DNA of 64,000 nucleotides, taken from contig OZ038433.1 of NCBI GenBank assembly GCA_964036275.1, positions 18,606,257 to 18,670,256 on the forward strand. The letters are read 5' to 3'. A program made the translations under genes and the position numbers. Positions 60,301 to 64,000 of this stretch are shown here, in pieces. Position 1 is the stretch's first letter, and the number at the start of each line of letters is the position of its first letter. The stretch comes from Litoditis marina. Taxonomy: Eukaryota > Nematoda > Chromadorea > Rhabditida > Rhabditidae. Below the pieces are notes generated by a model. That model saw only the letters and a list, made by a program, of their open reading frames with translations. It did not search any database and was not told the DNA's origin.

Positions 60301-61835
60301 AGAGAAACGTGGTGATTCAATGAATCATGCAACAAAGTCACCCTACGTGTGAACCACCAATAGACTAACCCTTTTCACAGCGGGTTGAGTGTAGAAATCA
60401 ATATCGGAAGAGTCGGTTCGATTGTCGTTGTCGATGAACAGCAGGCTTACACGATGCTTCTGGAATAACAACATTTATGAACTTACAAATAATATTTAAG
60501 ATACAGATTTTCATACTCTGGTGCGTACAGCCTGCATCTACAGCACATCTATCACGGCAACTATTCCGTTGTTTTTTTAGTACATACAATATCTGAAACG
60601 GGTACATGGGCACATATTCCCTCTTGATGATCAGAGAGTGACAAGAAGGATATTGTAACACTGGGAACATTCACTTCTCACGTAGACATGGTTACTGATA
60701 CCTCCAAGTAGGCGTTCAACTCCAAAGGATTGCACTTGATGGTCCCAGTTAGCTCCAGCCTTCGAATGGCCACCTCTCTGCCACGGAACAAATCAAAATC
60801 GGCCGGCGAGAGATCGGTCTGGAAGTACAAAAGTCGTATAGTAATACCCAATCGGGTGTTTCTGCTCTTGAAACAAACACGTTTTCTTTTCTCAATTTGA
60901 ATACACAAACTAGATTTTCTTCAAATCACAACTTTTGTGTAAAATAACCTAACTTCCTAACGAAAAGGAACCCAGTTTTCAAGACAATTCTATAAGCGAC
61001 CGGTTTCTGGCAACCGTGCTCAGGTAACCTGAACCCAAATTCGGTTACCATCAAGACCCACCCATAAACCCTCCTTTTTGTTAATCGAAAACGAGCTTCT
61101 TAACGGGTCTTACTGATTTTGAGAAATGCAGACACGATATAATAATCTTTCGTAGTTCTAATAGGAACATAGTTTTCGGAACGACAAAAAAAACTTAGCG
61201 AAAAACACCCCACTATTTGAAAGTTGCCCAGAACCATCCTGCACCGCATGGGAATTTGATGAAGATGAACCAGAGCATCCGAATGCAAAGGCCCATCAAC
61301 GATCTGGAAATTAGAAGAATTTCTAAAGTAACCTGCCGATTATTTAGCATCAAACTCATCAAAGAGATCCGAACATTCGACAAAAACGTGTCCGTTTTTA
61401 TCAAACACGTAAAAATTGATGATTTCTACACAAACTTACCAACTTTCTTGTTTTTTTTTACGAAAAATTAGCCCGTTTTTCCTTTTTTATAGCTGTTCAC
61501 ACAACTTTAGAGGGGTATAAACTCAAGTGATTTCTACCTTTTGTACGGGTAGGGTAAGAGTCGTTTACGTTCTCATCACACATGAGTGTAATTCAGCTCT
61601 GTCAACTATCCATCTAGAAATGTATTTGTGGTATGTAAAAAGCTGTCCACCAAGAACATCCAGTTCAAAGATGTTATGCTAATTATGTATGACATGCAAA
61701 ACTTACAAAGCCGATTTCACGATCGTTGTAATCCATATCGTCTACGCAAAAATCAGGCACGAATCCGCAATTTTCGCACAATTCAAGCGTTGACTTTGAA
61801 GATTTCTTCAGATGAACAAAGGAGGGTAGATCCAT
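57390..61835 (-). CDS. F-box-associated-domain-like protein, six exons
   Basis: Exons (minus) 61707-61835, 61214-61303, 60702-60818, 60370-60459, 59720-59842, 57390-57665; every junction joins in phase 0 and the product is 274 residues, TAA stop. The start MDLPSFVHLKK directly follows CATTCTAG, a possible trans-splice acceptor, with TAG in frame before it. The N-terminus has a paired-cysteine stretch (CENCGFVPDFC). The middle and C-terminal parts (VAIRRLELTG, NAYLEKHRVSLLFID, LSSLTVMSETEPLP, then IEFSSLYCDALRPILDEWTE) resemble the repeat pattern of nematode FBA_2-type F-box-associated domains, which bind substrates for SCF ubiquitin ligases. No clear F-box is visible at the N-terminus. Donor CAAATA-GTGGGG at 61214 is weak. 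The gene structure is well supported, the family moderately. Confidence 0.6.
57877..59683 (-). mobile_element. Non-autonomous Helitron-like element, copy B, inside an intron
   Basis: 1,807 bp, same orientation and ends as copy A: minus strand starts TCCCCGCC after host A (59683) and ends with the hairpin CTAGACGCC-GCA-GGCGTCTAG, final CTAG at 57880-57877, then host T. It has only a few of the 48-60 bp minisatellite units (about 58370-58640) and then matches copy A closely (for example GTTATCGTTACAAG, GGTGCAGTCCGG, AGTTTCACGATCTTGATGGA). It fills 1,807 of 2,054 bases of the last intron of the F-box-associated-like gene. Confidence 0.75.
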
Positions 61836-61868
61836 CTAGAATGAGAGGTTTGCTGATGTGAGCTACCA

Positions 61869-63290
61869 GCCTGTTGCACCCACTTACAGTATTACAGTAT
61901 TATGCTCAAACTTTCAGGTCAAAATTTGGTATGCTGGCGTGTTTTGATTATCTCCAAATTTTGTTGTTATGTTCTGCACCTTTACTACTACTAACTACGA
62001 GAGTTTGAAACCAAAATAAAATGAAATACTAAAATGTTCTCACAACAACAATCATATTGCCATAACCAGCCAAAACCTCTTTCTCTCTACCACCCATCCC
62101 AACCTTACTGTCATGTCAATACAGTCTAACCATATTTGCTCGTAACTTCACCTAAAAAGCGAGATTTTGATTAAAATTGGTCTGCTTCCTGCTAAAAAGT
62201 TGAGAAAATTGTACAACTAGATGTAACACTTGAGCAGATATACTATATTTTCATACAAAAAGGCCTTATTCATGGAAACGTGATTTACTTGTTATATATT
62301 TTGAGAACGAGCTTCCAGAATGGGCCAATATGGAATGACATCCGTCTAAACGACACCCTTCAGACACCTTTTCTAAATGACACCTTTTATAGATGGACAT
62401 CTTTTCTAAATGACATCTTTTCCGGAAAATATGCTTCTAACTATCAGGACATGGTGTGCATCATACTCGGAGTGTTTTATTTCGTATGGACTTGTATAGA
62501 ACAGTTCCTCTGGTTAACCGAATGATGCGCAAAGTGAATAAATTCCTAAAGGCTCACATTTATTGGTTTTTTCAGACAGAAATATAGCTCTAACTTGAAA
62601 TCGACCAAAGTTGACGACCAAACGACCGTATATAAACTTATATTTTTGTGTAAACAACAATAGGAACAGTTTTAAAGTGTATTAGATGCAATATTGTTGT
62701 TTAGATAAATTCTGATTTAAGGAGTGTGGAGAAGGTCTTTTAGGTATAGTTTGACCAAGAATTCGTCATCAACAAAGATCAATCGCTACGATAATTAAAA
62801 AAGTCAATGATATGAAAAACAATATTTATAATGGTGTGCCATATTCAGTTTAGTCAAGTTTCAGCCAACTTTGCAATTTGAAAGCTTGGCGCCGGGAATG
62901 GAAAGAGTGCCATATGGTCCTGCACGGAATGCGCTGAGTATTCATTGTTGCAGCCAAATGGCAAAGCTATATTCGCTACAAAACTGCTTTTCTATTTTTT
63001 TTTGAAATTCTACCTAATTACTCAATTTTTTTATGTTTTTAGATATATAAAGTAATTTTCTATAGTTTTAACTAGTTAGAAATGACATCATGACAAGGTT
63101 TACATTTACATCTCACATTGTAACGTTTATAAGTTGTCTTGTATGGATCTTTTCTCCTCCAGTAAATGAATGCAGCTTGATTTAGTTTCTACATGTGCCC
63201 TATTTACCTCCATAACTTGTCTTAATGAAAATTTATTTGTATAATTGATGCAAAGTGCCTGGTGAGCTTTTACCATTATTATTATTTCAG
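61869..63290. other. Intergenic region upstream of polyubiquitin
   Basis: No supported exon. TTTTCTAAATGACA-type units recur three times near 62360-62420. A TATATAAAG lies at about 63043-63051, which could serve as a core promoter element for the ubiquitin gene. ORF 62280-62525 has no ATG start and no coding character. Confidence 0.4.
63281..63290 (+). promoter_or_regulatory. Acceptor-like site ahead of polyubiquitin
   Basis: ATTATTTCAG, 36 bases before the ATG; a candidate trans-splice acceptor. A second AG (GGATAG) occurs just before GTTCTCCGTC, 15 bases further. Confidence 0.5.
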
Positions 63291-63305
63291 TTCTAAACAG
63301 GATAG

Positions 63306-64000
<695 letters not shown>

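Noticed and set aside
61628..61861. 77-codon plus-strand ORF with basic composition
   Set aside because: Antisense to the first exon of the F-box-associated-like gene, whose minus-strand frame has a donor and phase-matched exons.
62280..62525. Hydrophobic 81-codon ORF upstream of polyubiquitin
   Set aside because: No ATG start, internal short tandem repeats, no splice or homology support.

Overview
The window is nuclear DNA from a nematode, most likely Caenorhabditis or a close relative. The evidence is degenerate arrays of the nematode telomere hexamer TTAGGC, short introns with TTTTCAG-type acceptors, trans-splice-like acceptors directly in front of start codons, orthologues of worm genes, and a dense crop of palindromic MITEs. 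Genes are split into many small exons, so long single-frame ORFs are mostly repeats or spurious. Exon models below were built by hand from splice sites and reading-frame phase.

Layout. 1-3291 is a 167-bp satellite and about 3292-5135 a 145-bp satellite. 5136-16500 is gene-poor: a MITE, TTAGGC arrays, a 2-kb composite repeat (9313-11277) and a 3-kb Helitron-like element (12127-15170). 16524-26788 (minus) is a 16-exon UDP-glucuronosyltransferase. 28327-32509 and 32977-37079 (plus) are two tandem paralogues encoding cysteine-rich, single-pass membrane proteins; a decayed third 3' end lies at about 41495-41720. 38790-39663 (plus) encodes a 67-residue membrane protein. 40669-41206 holds a chemoreceptor-like fragment. 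41761-53424 (minus) is a complete 22-exon, six-RRM pre-rRNA processing protein (RBM19/Mrd1/RBD-1). 55409-57272 is an inverted copy of the composite repeat. 57390-61835 (minus) is a six-exon gene resembling nematode F-box-associated proteins; its last intron is almost entirely a second Helitron-like copy. 63327 to the window end (plus) is the start of a polyubiquitin gene with unusual substitutions.

The genes do not form one pathway. RBD-1 and ubiquitin are housekeeping functions; the UGT, the tandem membrane pair, the receptor fragment and the F-box-associated-like gene belong to fast-evolving nematode repertoires. The main theme is repeats: at least ten inverted-repeat families, a tRNA-derived SINE family and two Helitron-like copies fill introns and intergenic DNA and in places touch splice sites or coding exons.

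Most unusual points: a 5'-truncated ubiquitin unit followed by a unit with five changes in its first 30 residues; a Helitron-filled intron; a one-base frame conflict in the UGT where a MITE end forms the donor site; a GC-AG intron in the RBD-1 gene; and a satellite whose 20-bp palindromic core also occurs outside the array.
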